The notes under the pieces are model-generated. The model ran no database searches and was not told where the DNA came from. It saw nothing but the letters and a program-made list of their open reading frames with translations. A stretch of 22,749 nt of DNA from J089 sp964535735 (GTDB lineage Bacteria > Fidelibacterota > Marinisomatia > Marinisomatales > J089), in NCBI GenBank assembly GCA_964535735.1, contig CAZHTM010000038.1, positions 1 through 22,749 of the forward strand, read 5' to 3'. A program made the translations under genes and the position numbers. Numbering within the stretch: position 1 is the first letter of the stretch; each line of letters starts with the position of its first letter. Shown here piece by piece: positions 1-8,669 of the stretch.

Positions 1-1111
1 CCTTGACTTCAAAAGGAATGAAATCCGTTTCCCGCTGTAAAACAAAATCGACTTCTTTAGCATCGGCCGTATGCCAAAAAAACAATTCCTCTAAAACTGA
101 AATGTTTTTCCAAAGGGATGAAAAAACCCCATTTTCAAGTAATATTCCAAGATCTGTTCTTTGTTGAAATGGTTGAACAGATTTTAACAGCATATTACGA
201 ATCCCGGTATCCAGGACATAGATCTTCGGCATTTTTTTCAACTCTTTTTTCTTATTAGTAAACAACGGTTTAATCCTGGCGACAAAAAATGTGTCTTCCA
301 GTATTTGAATGTATTTCGACAATGTTCTGTGATCCGTTTTGATGGTTTTGGATATGGATTGAGAATTGAATAATTGTCCGGTCTGAGAAGCGATTAACCA
401 AACCAGTTGATTAAAGGCGTCAATTCTTTCTATGTTGAAGAGGTTCCGTACATCCTTCAATACATAGCCGTTAATCAGTTCATTCAATACGGAAGCTTTT
501 TCCCCGGGATTGTTTTTTAATACTACTTCAGGATAGCCCCCGAATATCAGGAATTCCTGATAGCGTTCATACAGGGTTTTATTAAAAAAATTAATGTATT
601 CATGTTGCACATTATTTATGTTTTCCCCGAGGAGCTCAATGATTCTGGCTTCATTTTTAAAATGAAGAAATTCCCGAAAGGTCAATGGAAATAAATTGAA
701 AACAAATTTTCTTCCCACCAGTGAATCGCGGAATTTGTATTTTATCTGAGCGGCAGACGAACCGCTTAATACCAGCTTTATCCGATGTGCATAGTGATCG
801 ACCGCCAGTTTCACGAAATTTGAGAATTCATCGAGATATTGAATTTCATCAATAAAAAGAATCACCCGTTCTGTTTCCGGAAATCCCTGCGCTTCAAACC
901 AGCGTATAAAGGTATTATATCCAGATTTAAACAAAGCCAGGTTATCCCGGTTTTCCAGGTCGAAGTAGAGCGTTTTTTCCTTGCGGACTTGTTGTCGTAT
1001 CCTTTTCAGAAGCGTTGTTTTTCCAACTCGCCGCGCCCCCAGAATAAACAACGCTCTGTGGTTATTCAGGTTGTTCAGAATTTCCGGTTCAATTTTTCGG
1101 GGGTAGTCCAT
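1..1111 (-). CDS. AAA family ATPase with DUF4143-type C-terminal region (C-terminus cut by window edge)
   Basis: Translating the minus strand from an ATG at 1111 gives about 370 uninterrupted codons running off the left edge. A GAGG sits about 5 bases upstream of the start. The N-terminal part has a P-loop (GARRVGKTT, about residues 25-33) and a Walker B segment (VILFIDEIQ, about 83-91). The middle has an FGGYPEVV motif, and the end has acidic and lysine residues (E..DFVL, then FEVK) that look like the PD-(D/E)XK-like fold of these ATPases. This set is typical of the ATPase/DUF4143 superfamily, which is abundant in bacteria and archaea and mostly without known function; some members are linked to mobile or defence loci. 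It lies downstream of the cas operon on the same strand, after a gap of about 240 bases, so it may be a separate accessory gene. Family assignment is secure; role is unknown. Confidence 0.88.
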   Translation of the reverse strand, partial: MDYPRKIEPEILNNLNNHRALFILGARRVGKTTLLKRIRQQVRKEKTLYFDLENRDNLALFKSGYNTFIRWFEAQGFPETERVILFIDEIQYLDEFSNFVKLAVDHYAHRIKLVLSGSSAAQIKYKFRDSLVGRKFVFNLFPLTFREFLHFKNEARIIELLGENINNVQHEYINFFNKTLYERYQEFLIFGGYPEVVLKNNPGEKASVLNELINGYVLKDVRNLFNIERIDAFNQLVWLIASQTGQLFNSQSISKTIKTDHRTLSKYIQILEDTFFVARIKPLFTNKKKELKKMPKIYVLDTGIRNMLLKSVQPFQQRTDLGILLENGVFSSLWKNISVLEELFFWHTADAKEVDFVLQRETDFIPFEVK

Positions 1112-1174
1112 TTCATCCTCGCTGTAAACGGCTGGAACATACAAAGCTGTGTAAATATAAACCAGATAATTTTG

Positions 1175-1375
1175 TCATAACAATGTAAATATAATCCGGT
1201 ATAAAACAGCAGGGCTCTTTGTCAATAATTCGATTACTTTTGACATTAACCAAAAATACTCGTTCCCGTGTAAATATCTCGCAGTAGCAAGGACTGGTTT
1301 TTTTCCCGTAGAACCGGTTATCATCAGAAAAAGGCGCTGCTTTCTTCGGGGAATTAAAATATCATTGATGAACAT
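1175..1375 (-). CDS. doubtful 66-codon ORF overlapping the 3' end of cas3
   Basis: An ATG-started frame begins inside the last codons of cas3 (22-base overlap) and would give a 66-residue basic protein. I recognise no family. A second minus-strand frame is also open across nearly the whole 1115-1362 stretch but lacks a convincing start. In many type I-B loci cas4, cas1 and cas2 follow cas3, so this stretch may hold decayed sequence from such genes. A short ITG followed later by WLMSK is faintly like the start of Cas4, but too weak to call. Probably not a functional gene. Confidence 0.2.
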   Translation of the reverse strand: MFINDILIPRRKQRLFLMITGSTGKKPVLATARYLHGNEYFWLMSKVIELLTKSPAVLYRIIFTLL

Positions 1376-3618
1376 TTTTCTAATTCCGGTATTTTTATTC
1401 CGATAGAATCATCATAATAAATTGGATTTAATTCCCATATCCCAAAGTAATTTGAAGCAATTTCATCAGGGCTAAATCCTGTTCTTGCAATTACAGAGAC
1501 CGTAAGTTCAGCAATCTTTCCTGCAATTCTTTTCCAAGCATCTCGCCTTTCCCAACGATCACTCATTTTATTAATCTGTTGAATTCTTGTTTTTAATCCC
1601 GGGTTTCTGCTAATTAAACAAAATTCATACTTTTCAATTTCATCTCCACGAAGAATTGATCTGATATTTTCAACTGAACGCCAATATGAAAAATCTTCAA
1701 GATATTTTTCTCCGGTACTCACAGAATCGAATAATAATTCAAAATAGTACTCAGTTAGTGTAATAATATTCTTTTCATGTATGGCAGTAACATTTTTTAA
1801 CACCTGTCGCGTTTTCTGTAAATGAATCTTATTGTAAATCATTTCGCAAAATAAACGCTTATTATCTGAAACCAATTGATAAATCTCAACTTTTTTAGGG
1901 TTGCCGGAATTACCACTTCTGTTACACCGCCCGGCAATCTGGATTAGACTGTCTAACGGTGCAAAATCCCGGATAACTCTTGTCATATCAATATCCACAC
2001 CCGCCTCAATACTCTGAGTTGATACAACAATACATGGTTCGTTATCCTTTAGGCTCTTTATTTTGAATATACGGTTTAGTCGGTCTATTGGAATAACATC
2101 AGAACTAATAAAGAAAATTTCACAAGCCGGATTTTCATTCTTAATACCAAGAAATACCTGCTGAGCTGATTTTCTAGTGTTTAAGGTTATTAATACACGC
2201 TCTTTATTTTGAATCCAAAAAGCAATTTGAGTTTGAATTTTTTGAATAAACTCTTTTACCGTATAGGTTTGATTGTTGAGAATATTATTGAAATCAAGTT
2301 CATATCGATTAAATTGTTGAAAATAACTTTTATAATTTGGCAATAAAGGAAACGCACCAGATATAAATCCCGGTAAAGTTGCAGACATTAAAAGTACTTT
2401 TGTCATTGATATTTCAACGATTTCCTTAAGCACGGCCTCTAATGGTTTCCAAAGTTTGGTTGGAAGGGATTGAACTTCATCCATTACGATTATTGCGTCT
2501 AACAAATTGTGAAATCGCATCTGAAAACTAGATTTTGGATTAAATATTGCGTATAAAAACTGATCGTAGGTTGTTATAATTACATCACTGCGCCAGGTAT
2601 CTATAAAAAAACTTTCTTCATCTGTCTCTAGCTTAATACTATATTTTCTGTCTGATAATGAATGGGAAGCAATTAACCAGCTCCCGTCGTTTTGGACACC
2701 TCCTATTTTTAATATTTTCAGGTATTCATCTACCGTTTGATTGATAATAGAAAGAAAGGGAAGCACTATAATTATTTTTGGAATAACCCCGCTTTGGTCT
2801 TTTATCTTTTCCCGCTGATCCAAAGCCCATGTTGCCGAAAGCAGTGTTTTACCGGATCCGGTTGGTGATGTGAGAGTGAATATTGCCGAATTCTGATTTG
2901 AGTTTTTAATGACTTCCTTACGTATTTCAGCACGGAGTTTATTAATTCCGGTTTCTGCCGGAATCCCTATCTTCTTGTCAACCCATTCTTTTTCCCATCT
3001 ATGACGCATGAATTCAATGTGTTTAGCAATATTCGGCACTACCAATAAGGCTTTATCAGATTCGAGCAATAAGGAATATAAAAGTTGAGTAACCAGGCGA
3101 AAACGAAATGCATCTTTAGGCTGTTGTTGATTAATAAACTCTTCGACATCTTCTTCTAAAAGATCATTGATTTTGTCTGACGGAAAATCCACATTAATAT
3201 TCACAGCTTTAACTTCAGGATATTCCAGTACCTGCTTTTTCAATATATAGTCACTATCTAACCAATCATTTTGTAAGTCATAGAGCGTCTTTAGCTTAGA
3301 ATGATGCCCACCAATACATTGCAATATTTGAAAGAATTGATCTGGGAAATTTTCGTATTTCACACTTGCAATTAACGCTGATAACCTCGAATGCGACTTC
3401 AATGCAGGATTATCAGAATAATTGTTAGGGTCCTTGATATATTCCTGAAAAAAAGAACATTTTTTACCCTCATCATGAAGTTGAACAATATCATGTAATA
3501 ATTTTTTAGGTAACACAGCCTTAAATTTTTCAGTATGAAAAGAAAGCAGGAATTTTATCGCAATTCCTACCTCTTCGATATGTTGGGCGAAAGACTTTTC
3601 GGGATAGTGTGATAGCAT
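1354..3618 (-). CDS. cas3: CRISPR-associated helicase/nuclease Cas3 (HD + DExD/H helicase), type I-B
   Basis: Cas3 is recruited by Cascade to an R-loop and then nicks and degrades the displaced DNA strand. The 754-residue protein has an N-terminal HD nuclease region with candidate metal ligands H13, H48-D49, H76 and H105-H106. The superfamily 2 helicase follows: Walker A SPTGSGKT (251-258), a DEVQ box (380-383), MSAT (411-414), the STQSIEAGVDID segment (533-544) and QIAGRCNRSG (560-569). HD and helicase are in one chain, the usual single-subunit arrangement, and all core motifs look intact. The ATG shares one base with the cas5 stop (TAATG), which indicates translational coupling. It is the last recognisable cas gene of the operon. 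Confidence 0.96.
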   Translation of the reverse strand: MLSHYPEKSFAQHIEEVGIAIKFLLSFHTEKFKAVLPKKLLHDIVQLHDEGKKCSFFQEYIKDPNNYSDNPALKSHSRLSALIASVKYENFPDQFFQILQCIGGHHSKLKTLYDLQNDWLDSDYILKKQVLEYPEVKAVNINVDFPSDKINDLLEEDVEEFINQQQPKDAFRFRLVTQLLYSLLLESDKALLVVPNIAKHIEFMRHRWEKEWVDKKIGIPAETGINKLRAEIRKEVIKNSNQNSAIFTLTSPTGSGKTLLSATWALDQREKIKDQSGVIPKIIIVLPFLSIINQTVDEYLKILKIGGVQNDGSWLIASHSLSDRKYSIKLETDEESFFIDTWRSDVIITTYDQFLYAIFNPKSSFQMRFHNLLDAIIVMDEVQSLPTKLWKPLEAVLKEIVEISMTKVLLMSATLPGFISGAFPLLPNYKSYFQQFNRYELDFNNILNNQTYTVKEFIQKIQTQIAFWIQNKERVLITLNTRKSAQQVFLGIKNENPACEIFFISSDVIPIDRLNRIFKIKSLKDNEPCIVVSTQSIEAGVDIDMTRVIRDFAPLDSLIQIAGRCNRSGNSGNPKKVEIYQLVSDNKRLFCEMIYNKIHLQKTRQVLKNVTAIHEKNIITLTEYYFELLFDSVSTGEKYLEDFSYWRSVENIRSILRGDEIEKYEFCLISRNPGLKTRIQQINKMSDRWERRDAWKRIAGKIAELTVSVIARTGFSPDEIASNYFGIWELNPIYYDDSIGIKIPELEKCSSMIF

Positions 3619-4340
3619 TACATAAAAATTATCTTCTGGTTATTTACTTGAACAGCCTGACTGGTAATTATAGGTACCGGTTTCATGTTTCGTTCGAAAT
3701 AATAGTTTTTATGATTGAATATTCTTCCCTCGGAGACTTCACTTGGCATACGGATAAAATGAAGCTCAAGATTACTATCAAGTATTTCATCCATATCTAA
3801 TTTACCGGCATATTCAGGGAAAGAGCTGAAAATATAGTGTTTACTTTTACTCAGGTTTATTCCGTTTCCGTTTTCTATCCATTTTAATTCTGCAATATGC
3901 TCGGATATTCCTAAACTGGGACAATAATGCCATCTCCGATTCTTTATTCTTTCAGCAAAGTGATCATGATACTTTTCAGGCAATGATACCCACAGTTCAT
4001 ATCGGGGATTGAACAACCATTCCTGTGTGAGCATTTTTTGGTTTTTAATTTCACTATTGCTTCCTTTAATACTTTTTACCACAGTATGTGGGAGGGGGGA
4101 TGAAAGTGATTGATGGAATTTATTCGTTACCCAAAACCGATCTGGCAATCTTCCTCCTAAAGCAATATATGCCGGTTCCAATTCGGTTTGCGGAATATCT
4201 TTCCCTAAACCCAGAACGGCTCCAATCAAACCCAATATTGCTGTTCTGGGCGGTAAAGGATAAGATGGCATACTTACATTTGCCTCGGCATAAAGGAAAT
4301 GACCGAATCTGCCCTTTAATTCAAAATGAACAATTTTCAT
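3618..4340 (-). CDS. cas5: CRISPR-associated protein Cas5, type I-B (Cas5h-like)
   Basis: Cas5 caps the 5' handle of the crRNA within the Cascade complex. The 240-residue product starts with the typical Cas5 RAMP strand (KIVHFELKGRFGHFLYAEAN) and continues with PSYPLPPRTAILGLIGAVLG, which is the conserved RAMP N-terminal region followed by the helix carrying the glycine-rich turn. A GAGGG ribosome binding site lies a few bases before the ATG at 4340. It follows cas7 by 15 bases and ends in a one-base stop/start overlap with cas3. Position, length and N-terminal signature agree with the Cas5h group of type I-B systems. Confidence 0.94.
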   Translation of the reverse strand: MKIVHFELKGRFGHFLYAEANVSMPSYPLPPRTAILGLIGAVLGLGKDIPQTELEPAYIALGGRLPDRFWVTNKFHQSLSSPLPHTVVKSIKGSNSEIKNQKMLTQEWLFNPRYELWVSLPEKYHDHFAERIKNRRWHYCPSLGISEHIAELKWIENGNGINLSKSKHYIFSSFPEYAGKLDMDEILDSNLELHFIRMPSEVSEGRIFNHKNYYFERNMKPVPIITSQAVQVNNQKIIFM

Positions 4341-4355
4341 TTTTCCCTCTTCTTG

Positions 4356-5360
4356 TTATGATCTGCCATCCAATCTCAATTTTTCCCAATCCTCTGGAAT
4401 CCTATTAGATAGGTGCAAATCATCCGATTTTTGATAGGTTACTTTTTCAATTTTGTGACTATATTTCTCTAATCGTTTAAGCAGGAGAGAGATGTCCAAA
4501 TCGTAATCATTTGGCGAATTCCAGTCTTTTTCCTCTTTTCCATCCTTTGATATCGGTTTAACATAATCCTGCAATCTTCCGAATTGGAATTCTGATTTTG
4601 GTTTATAGGAAATGTTCAACAGGAAATGTGGCATTTGACCGCGTTTTGTTCGTGTATTGGCGCTTTCACGAACACTTTTCCAAAGCCCATTCAGGAATAA
4701 TTGATAGTCTCTATCAGTCAGCTTTGATATTTCAGCACTATACTCGTTAGCAACACCGGAAAAAGCAATCAAACCATAACGAATTCCAAAATATTGCGTA
4801 AAAGTTCCTTGTGATTTCTCTTCATCACTTCCAAAAGTTGTCGTTCCATGAATATCAACCTGTTCAACTTCATGAATTACTTCACCCATATTGATCTGAA
4901 CCGGACCGGTTATAGTTTTTGGAATCGGTTTCGGCTCCCATTTCTCTTCCTTACCCTCAACCTCTATCTTTTCAGCTTTAAAAGCGTATGAACTACCAAA
5001 AAGCCGTGCGTCAATAAAAGCACCCTGAAGTATATCGACTATTTCAGATCCGGTTGCCCGTTTCAAATTATTTTTCACCAGATAATGAGCGACCCGTCCT
5101 GTCAGGTTGGTCGTTCGGCCATCAATTGTGTCAACAAGAATATCTTCACCAATTTGTTTGAAGTAATCTCTGACAAAACGTTTTAAGCGAACATCGGTTA
5201 CAAACACTGTATTGTCCGGTAAAACTCGTGGACGATTTTCATCTGGATCACCATTGGGGTTACCCATTTTAATATCGTACAAAAACAGGAATTCGTTCCG
5301 GTTGGAAAGGGTGGTTATTGGTTGTTGTCCGTTTTCATATTGGTTTTGTGTTTCGTTCAT
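4356..5360 (-). CDS. cas7: CRISPR-associated protein Cas7, type I-B (Csh2-like backbone subunit)
   Basis: Cas7 forms the helical backbone of Cascade along the crRNA. The 334-residue protein carries the Csh2 hallmark segment FLYDIKMGNPNGDPDENRPR near residues 26-45, followed by a DVRLKRFVRDY helix. A later stretch, GTTTFGSDEEKSQGTFTQYF, is close to the family pattern for the thumb region. The start at 5360 was preferred over an in-frame ATG five codons upstream because a GAGGAG ribosome binding site lies correctly before it and because the cas8b stop then falls one base away. It is an intact member of the effector set. Confidence 0.95.
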   Translation of the reverse strand: MNETQNQYENGQQPITTLSNRNEFLFLYDIKMGNPNGDPDENRPRVLPDNTVFVTDVRLKRFVRDYFKQIGEDILVDTIDGRTTNLTGRVAHYLVKNNLKRATGSEIVDILQGAFIDARLFGSSYAFKAEKIEVEGKEEKWEPKPIPKTITGPVQINMGEVIHEVEQVDIHGTTTFGSDEEKSQGTFTQYFGIRYGLIAFSGVANEYSAEISKLTDRDYQLFLNGLWKSVRESANTRTKRGQMPHFLLNISYKPKSEFQFGRLQDYVKPISKDGKEEKDWNSPNDYDLDISLLLKRLEKYSHKIEKVTYQKSDDLHLSNRIPEDWEKLRLDGRS

Positions 5361-5361
5361 T

Positions 5362-7356
5362 TTATTTCTCCTCATTAGATTTAGTTGGGATTACTTCGCT
5401 ACTGACGGATTGTCCAAGTAGTAAAAAATAATTCGTTGGAACATTGTCCAATTTGATATTATCGCCCAGGATTTTTCCTAAATGTCCGAGTTCCTGAATT
5501 ACTACCCTAACATTTTTATTACCTTCCGCATCATATGCCAACAGCTTTTCTCGGGTTTTAACATACAATTCAGGCAAATCACTGCCTTTTAAGGTGAGAC
5601 GTTTTAGCCAGGTAAGTGCATTAGCGCCAACATTGATACCCTTTGCCCCTTGTAGAGTCAAAAGTCTGCCAAAAAGAATACCCAAAGTAAAAGCGAATGC
5701 TTTCTCATAGGTATCGATTCCGGATTCATCTGAAAAATAAGGTTTCAGCAAATCCGTTTTCGGTTGGTATGGATTTTTATTCATTTTCATTACTCCTACT
5801 TGTTTGAAATAATAGAGCCACCAGGCAAGATGCCGTACCCAACCGGCAGAGGTCAGGTACGTTTTCCCTTTATCGGTAACCCCTTCGTTTACAGCCCCCC
5901 ACCAAAAGCCCGAAAGGATAATATCCTCTAAATAAGTTTTTGCAGTAATCATTATTTCTGACCAAAACCGTTGTTCATTAAAAAAAGAATGATGGTAAAC
6001 ACTTTTGGCAATATCTCGTCGTAACCTAAGTAATTTTTGACTGGTATTGTATCCTTTAACTTTTTTACCTCCAACTCGCCTAAAAATATCTTTCAAAGAA
6101 TTCAAAGAAAGATCAACCGAATACAGGCTTTCTATCTTAATATTAGGGAAAATTGGGTTTTCCCATTCTCTCGCCCGATCATTGAAATGTGATAATTCCT
6201 TGAGTCTTGTCGGCGGAATATCGGTTACACTTCCTTCCAAATCCCCGATAACTTGTCCGATCGTTAACCAATAGATATTGACATTGAGAATTGCTTTTTC
6301 TGTTTTTAAAATATTCCAAAGTCTTCTTTCGACTGTATCTGTTTTTGTTGTCATACGGTCAACTGTTTGTACAACGCGTTTTATTATTCTTTGCCGGTTT
6401 TCCGGGTCATTCGAAATAGAAGGAATAATCAGCGCCGGTTCTCCTGCAACATAGGTTTGATATGGCCGTTTCTTCGTTTCCGAGTGTTTTTGTAAAACAT
6501 GATTTTTGTAAATATAAAGTAAGTCCGCACAAACCTGACAAATACTGTAATTCTTCCATGCATCATTTAGTATCAATCCGCTGAAAGAACCTTCTCTGTC
6601 AACATTTCCGATGTTAATCCCGGCTCCTTTCACACCATTTGGGAAGACTTCCACATCTTCGTTATTACACAGAGAGCATTTCGCTTTTTTTATCCTGTCG
6701 ATTTTGTTTACAGTATACTTTTCTTTCACCAAATTTTCTTGAAGATATGAAATATATCCTGAAGCTTCTCCAGGTGTTTTCCCATTAGTATTCTTTATAA
6801 CAATCAGTGAGCCTTTATAATTAGCGCCCTCTTGGCTAATGAAACAATCGATGGGATCATTAAATTTATTTGATTCCCAGTTTATAGTACATTTATCGAA
6901 GATATTTAACTCCTTTCTTTCAAGCATATTGATTATATCTTGAAAATAATCAGAGTAGGTTGCGGCAGATTCGGCGATACCTTTCCATTTTTTTAATGTC
7001 TGTTTTAAAATTTTTGTTTTAGGGCTGAAACCGGTATTAGGATTATACCCCAACTTCATAACCGGTCCGATTTGTGGAGAATTACCGCTACTTGGTTTTA
7101 CAAAAGGATACTTGAATGAATCATTTTTCACTTCGGTCAAAGATACATTGATCAAATCATTGTTTTGCGAATCAGGTTCAAATAGTATTACCTGTTTCCC
7201 ATCCTCTATTGTTTCGATTAAATATGAAATTATTTTACCTGGGTTTTCTGAGGAGTATTTCTCAAACCATTCTTCTAGGTTATTCGGTATTAAAATTTCA
7301 TTGCCTAATTCGTGATATAGATAATCCAAAGCTATTAATCTCATTTCTTGTAACAT
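5362..7356 (-). CDS. cas8b: type I-B CRISPR-associated protein Cas8b (Csh1, TM1802 family)
   Basis: Cas8b is the large Cascade subunit that recognises the PAM and helps load target DNA. From the chosen start the protein is about 664 residues. It carries the TM1802-type four-cysteine zinc site, CSLC (C227, C230) and CQVC (C273, C276), separated by about 42 residues. The rest is a poorly conserved alpha/beta region with an alpha-helical C-terminal half, as usual for Csh1. A longer frame starts at 7413, but those extra 19 residues overlap another small reading frame. The ATG at 7356 shares its A with that frame's TAA stop (TAATG), exactly as cas3 does with cas5, so 7356 is the better start. Another ATG lies four codons further on, at 7344. 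The stop is one base from the cas7 start. Confidence 0.93.
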   Translation of the reverse strand: MLQEMRLIALDYLYHELGNEILIPNNLEEWFEKYSSENPGKIISYLIETIEDGKQVILFEPDSQNNDLINVSLTEVKNDSFKYPFVKPSSGNSPQIGPVMKLGYNPNTGFSPKTKILKQTLKKWKGIAESAATYSDYFQDIINMLERKELNIFDKCTINWESNKFNDPIDCFISQEGANYKGSLIVIKNTNGKTPGEASGYISYLQENLVKEKYTVNKIDRIKKAKCSLCNNEDVEVFPNGVKGAGINIGNVDREGSFSGLILNDAWKNYSICQVCADLLYIYKNHVLQKHSETKKRPYQTYVAGEPALIIPSISNDPENRQRIIKRVVQTVDRMTTKTDTVERRLWNILKTEKAILNVNIYWLTIGQVIGDLEGSVTDIPPTRLKELSHFNDRAREWENPIFPNIKIESLYSVDLSLNSLKDIFRRVGGKKVKGYNTSQKLLRLRRDIAKSVYHHSFFNEQRFWSEIMITAKTYLEDIILSGFWWGAVNEGVTDKGKTYLTSAGWVRHLAWWLYYFKQVGVMKMNKNPYQPKTDLLKPYFSDESGIDTYEKAFAFTLGILFGRLLTLQGAKGINVGANALTWLKRLTLKGSDLPELYVKTREKLLAYDAEGNKNVRVVIQELGHLGKILGDNIKLDNVPTNYFLLLGQSVSSEVIPTKSNEEK
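5366..5373 (-). promoter_or_regulatory. Shine-Dalgarno sequence of cas7
   Basis: On the minus strand this reads GAGGAGAA and lies about five bases before the ATG at 5360. It is embedded in the last codons of cas8b. It is the strongest ribosome binding site in the operon, fixes the cas7 start, and suits the high copy number of Cas7 subunits in Cascade. Confidence 0.7.
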
Positions 7357-7514
7357 TATTCGTCCAATCCTTTCTCTTTCCCCCAATCCCGCTCCAATTC
7401 TGCCCGTGTCCACATTTCCTGCACTGTTTCGCAGTAGTCAACTACTATACGCTTAGGACACCCTCCGGTGCAGGTTGTTTTATATGATTTTTGAATACTT
7501 TTCCAGTGATTCAT
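7356..7514 (-). pseudogene. truncated copy of the four-cysteine protein tail, coupled to cas8b
   Basis: A 52-codon frame (ATG at 7514, TAA at 7356-7358) encodes a C-terminal segment that lines up closely with the end of the 161-residue protein at 8670-9155. Both share C-x3-C-P, then VVDYCE, then W-T-x2-ELER. The tail copy keeps three of the four cysteines; the one in the CPDC part is replaced (CPKR). The first dozen or so codons overlap the end of the DUF1016 gene in another frame and do not match the full-length protein, so the N-terminal two-thirds of this copy is missing. The stop/start overlap with cas8b suggests that the intact ancestor sat directly before cas8b and was translationally coupled to it. 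It may still be translated as a small cysteine-rich peptide, so pseudogene versus mini-gene is open. Confidence 0.7.
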
Positions 7515-8619
7515 GATCCAATTCTTTGACTTGTGATTCTATAAATTTTCGTAAATCTTCCTTTTGAGGTAATTCCAACTGATACTTTGAAACATACAAT
7601 TGATTGTTTATCCCCGTTTTGGCATACTTTACCAGAGCCTGGTTTTTCTCGGTGCAGAGTAACAATCCAATCGGCGGATTATCCTCTTCCGCCATTTCAT
7701 GTTTCCGAAACCAATTCAAATAGGTGTTTAGTTGTCCAAGGTATTCGTGTTTGAAAGCATCCACTTTAAGTTCGATCAGTACGTGACATTTTAGGATCCG
7801 GTGGTAAAAAACCAAATCAAAAAAAAAATATTCGTCTCCGATCAGGATTCGTTTTTGGCGTTTCTCAAAACAAAAACCGTGTCCCAATTCCAGCATGAAT
7901 TCCTGCAATCGATCTAACAAGGCTGTTTCCAAATCCGATTCAAGAACAATACTGATAGGTTTCAATCCCAGAAACTCAAAGACATAAGGATCTTGAACTG
8001 TGACCGGTAATGATGCTTTGTGCGCGAGTGAATTTATATGGTTTGCCAGAGCCTTTTTATCTTTGGATAGACCACTCCGTTCAAAATACAGGCTGTTTAT
8101 CTGGCGTTTCAATTCCCGAACCGACCAATTACCTCTGATACATTCTACTTCATAAAAGATCCGTTTCAGGGGGCTGTCAATTGTGATAAGCTCAGCAATA
8201 TGAGTAAATGATAAGTTTTGCAAAATTACTTTTCCGTTTAACAGGGTTTCGGGAGTCGGCGACTCCCGATTTTCGACTTGCGGTTTTTGGGTTGGCAATA
8301 AAGACCTGAATTCGGGAGTCAGCGCCTCCCGAATTTGAGGATAAGTGTCGTAAAACAATCGATAACGTCGCAATTCCCGTTCGCTCATTCTTTTCAGACT
8401 ATGGCTTACCAGCTCTTTAGAAAGGGTTTGTAACAGTTTTTTCCCGTATTTAGCTCTGTCGGTTCCGCCCATCTCATATTCACGGATGTAATATCCCATC
8501 ATCCAATTCCTGACAGTTAAACTAATATTTATGGCTTTTGCGGCATTCAGCTTGGTTTGGTTATGAATATTAACCAGTGCATTAACAAGGGAGCGGAAAT
8601 TCAGATCTGTTTTTTTCAT
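7480..8619 (-). CDS. DUF1016 / YhcG-type PD-(D/E)XK nuclease
   Basis: The 379-residue protein matches the DUF1016 family (E. coli YhcG), predicted nucleases often found near restriction-modification and other defence or mobile genes. The N-terminal domain (about 1-95) contains the typical LTVRNWMMGYYI segment and ends in a YRLFYDTYPQIR motif. The C-terminal nuclease domain has GNWSVRELKRQINSLYFER (163-181) and the candidate catalytic set D268 (FFFDLVFYHR) and E283-x-K285 (LIELKVDAFKHEYLGQLNTY). Length is normal for the family. The linker at about 95-130 carries two palindrome-encoded segments described separately. It lies inside the cas operon between two copies of a cysteine-rich tail, which is not a standard type I-B position. 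A cargo insertion is as plausible as a functional link to CRISPR. Confidence 0.92.
   Translation of the reverse strand: MKKTDLNFRSLVNALVNIHNQTKLNAAKAINISLTVRNWMMGYYIREYEMGGTDRAKYGKKLLQTLSKELVSHSLKRMSERELRRYRLFYDTYPQIREALTPEFRSLLPTQKPQVENRESPTPETLLNGKVILQNLSFTHIAELITIDSPLKRIFYEVECIRGNWSVRELKRQINSLYFERSGLSKDKKALANHINSLAHKASLPVTVQDPYVFEFLGLKPISIVLESDLETALLDRLQEFMLELGHGFCFEKRQKRILIGDEYFFFDLVFYHRILKCHVLIELKVDAFKHEYLGQLNTYLNWFRKHEMAEEDNPPIGLLLCTEKNQALVKYAKTGINNQLYVSKYQLELPQKEDLRKFIESQVKELDHESLEKYSKII
8249..8269. repeat. palindromic repeat copy 1 within the DUF1016 gene
   Basis: CGGGAGTC-GGC-GACTCCCG forms an almost perfect hairpin (8-9 bp arms, 3-base loop). A second copy differing at only a few bases starts 63 bases away. 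In the gene's frame it encodes residues about 117-124 (NRESPTPE), in the linker between the two domains. Confidence 0.8.
8309..8335. repeat. palindromic repeat copy 2 within the DUF1016 gene
   Basis: AATTCGGGAG and CTCCCGAATT form 10-base arms around a 7-base loop. The core matches copy 1 apart from two substitutions in the centre and one extra A. It is read in the same frame as copy 1 (offset 63 bases, 21 codons) and encodes about residues 96-104 (IREALTPEF). Confidence 0.8.
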
Positions 8620-8669
8620 AATTCCGATTGCCTGTCGCCTTTACATATAGTTTTACCTTGAAGAGTGTC

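Noticed and set aside
839..1180. Plus-strand ORF of 113 codons
   Set aside because: It lies antisense to the P-loop region of the ATPase gene, which has clear family motifs in the minus frame. The plus frame has no recognisable domain.
7357..7413. Longer N-terminus of cas8b starting at 7413
   Set aside because: The extra 19 codons overlap the remnant frame, whose conserved cysteine-rich tail explains this DNA better. The TAATG overlap at 7356 matches the coupling used between cas5 and cas3.
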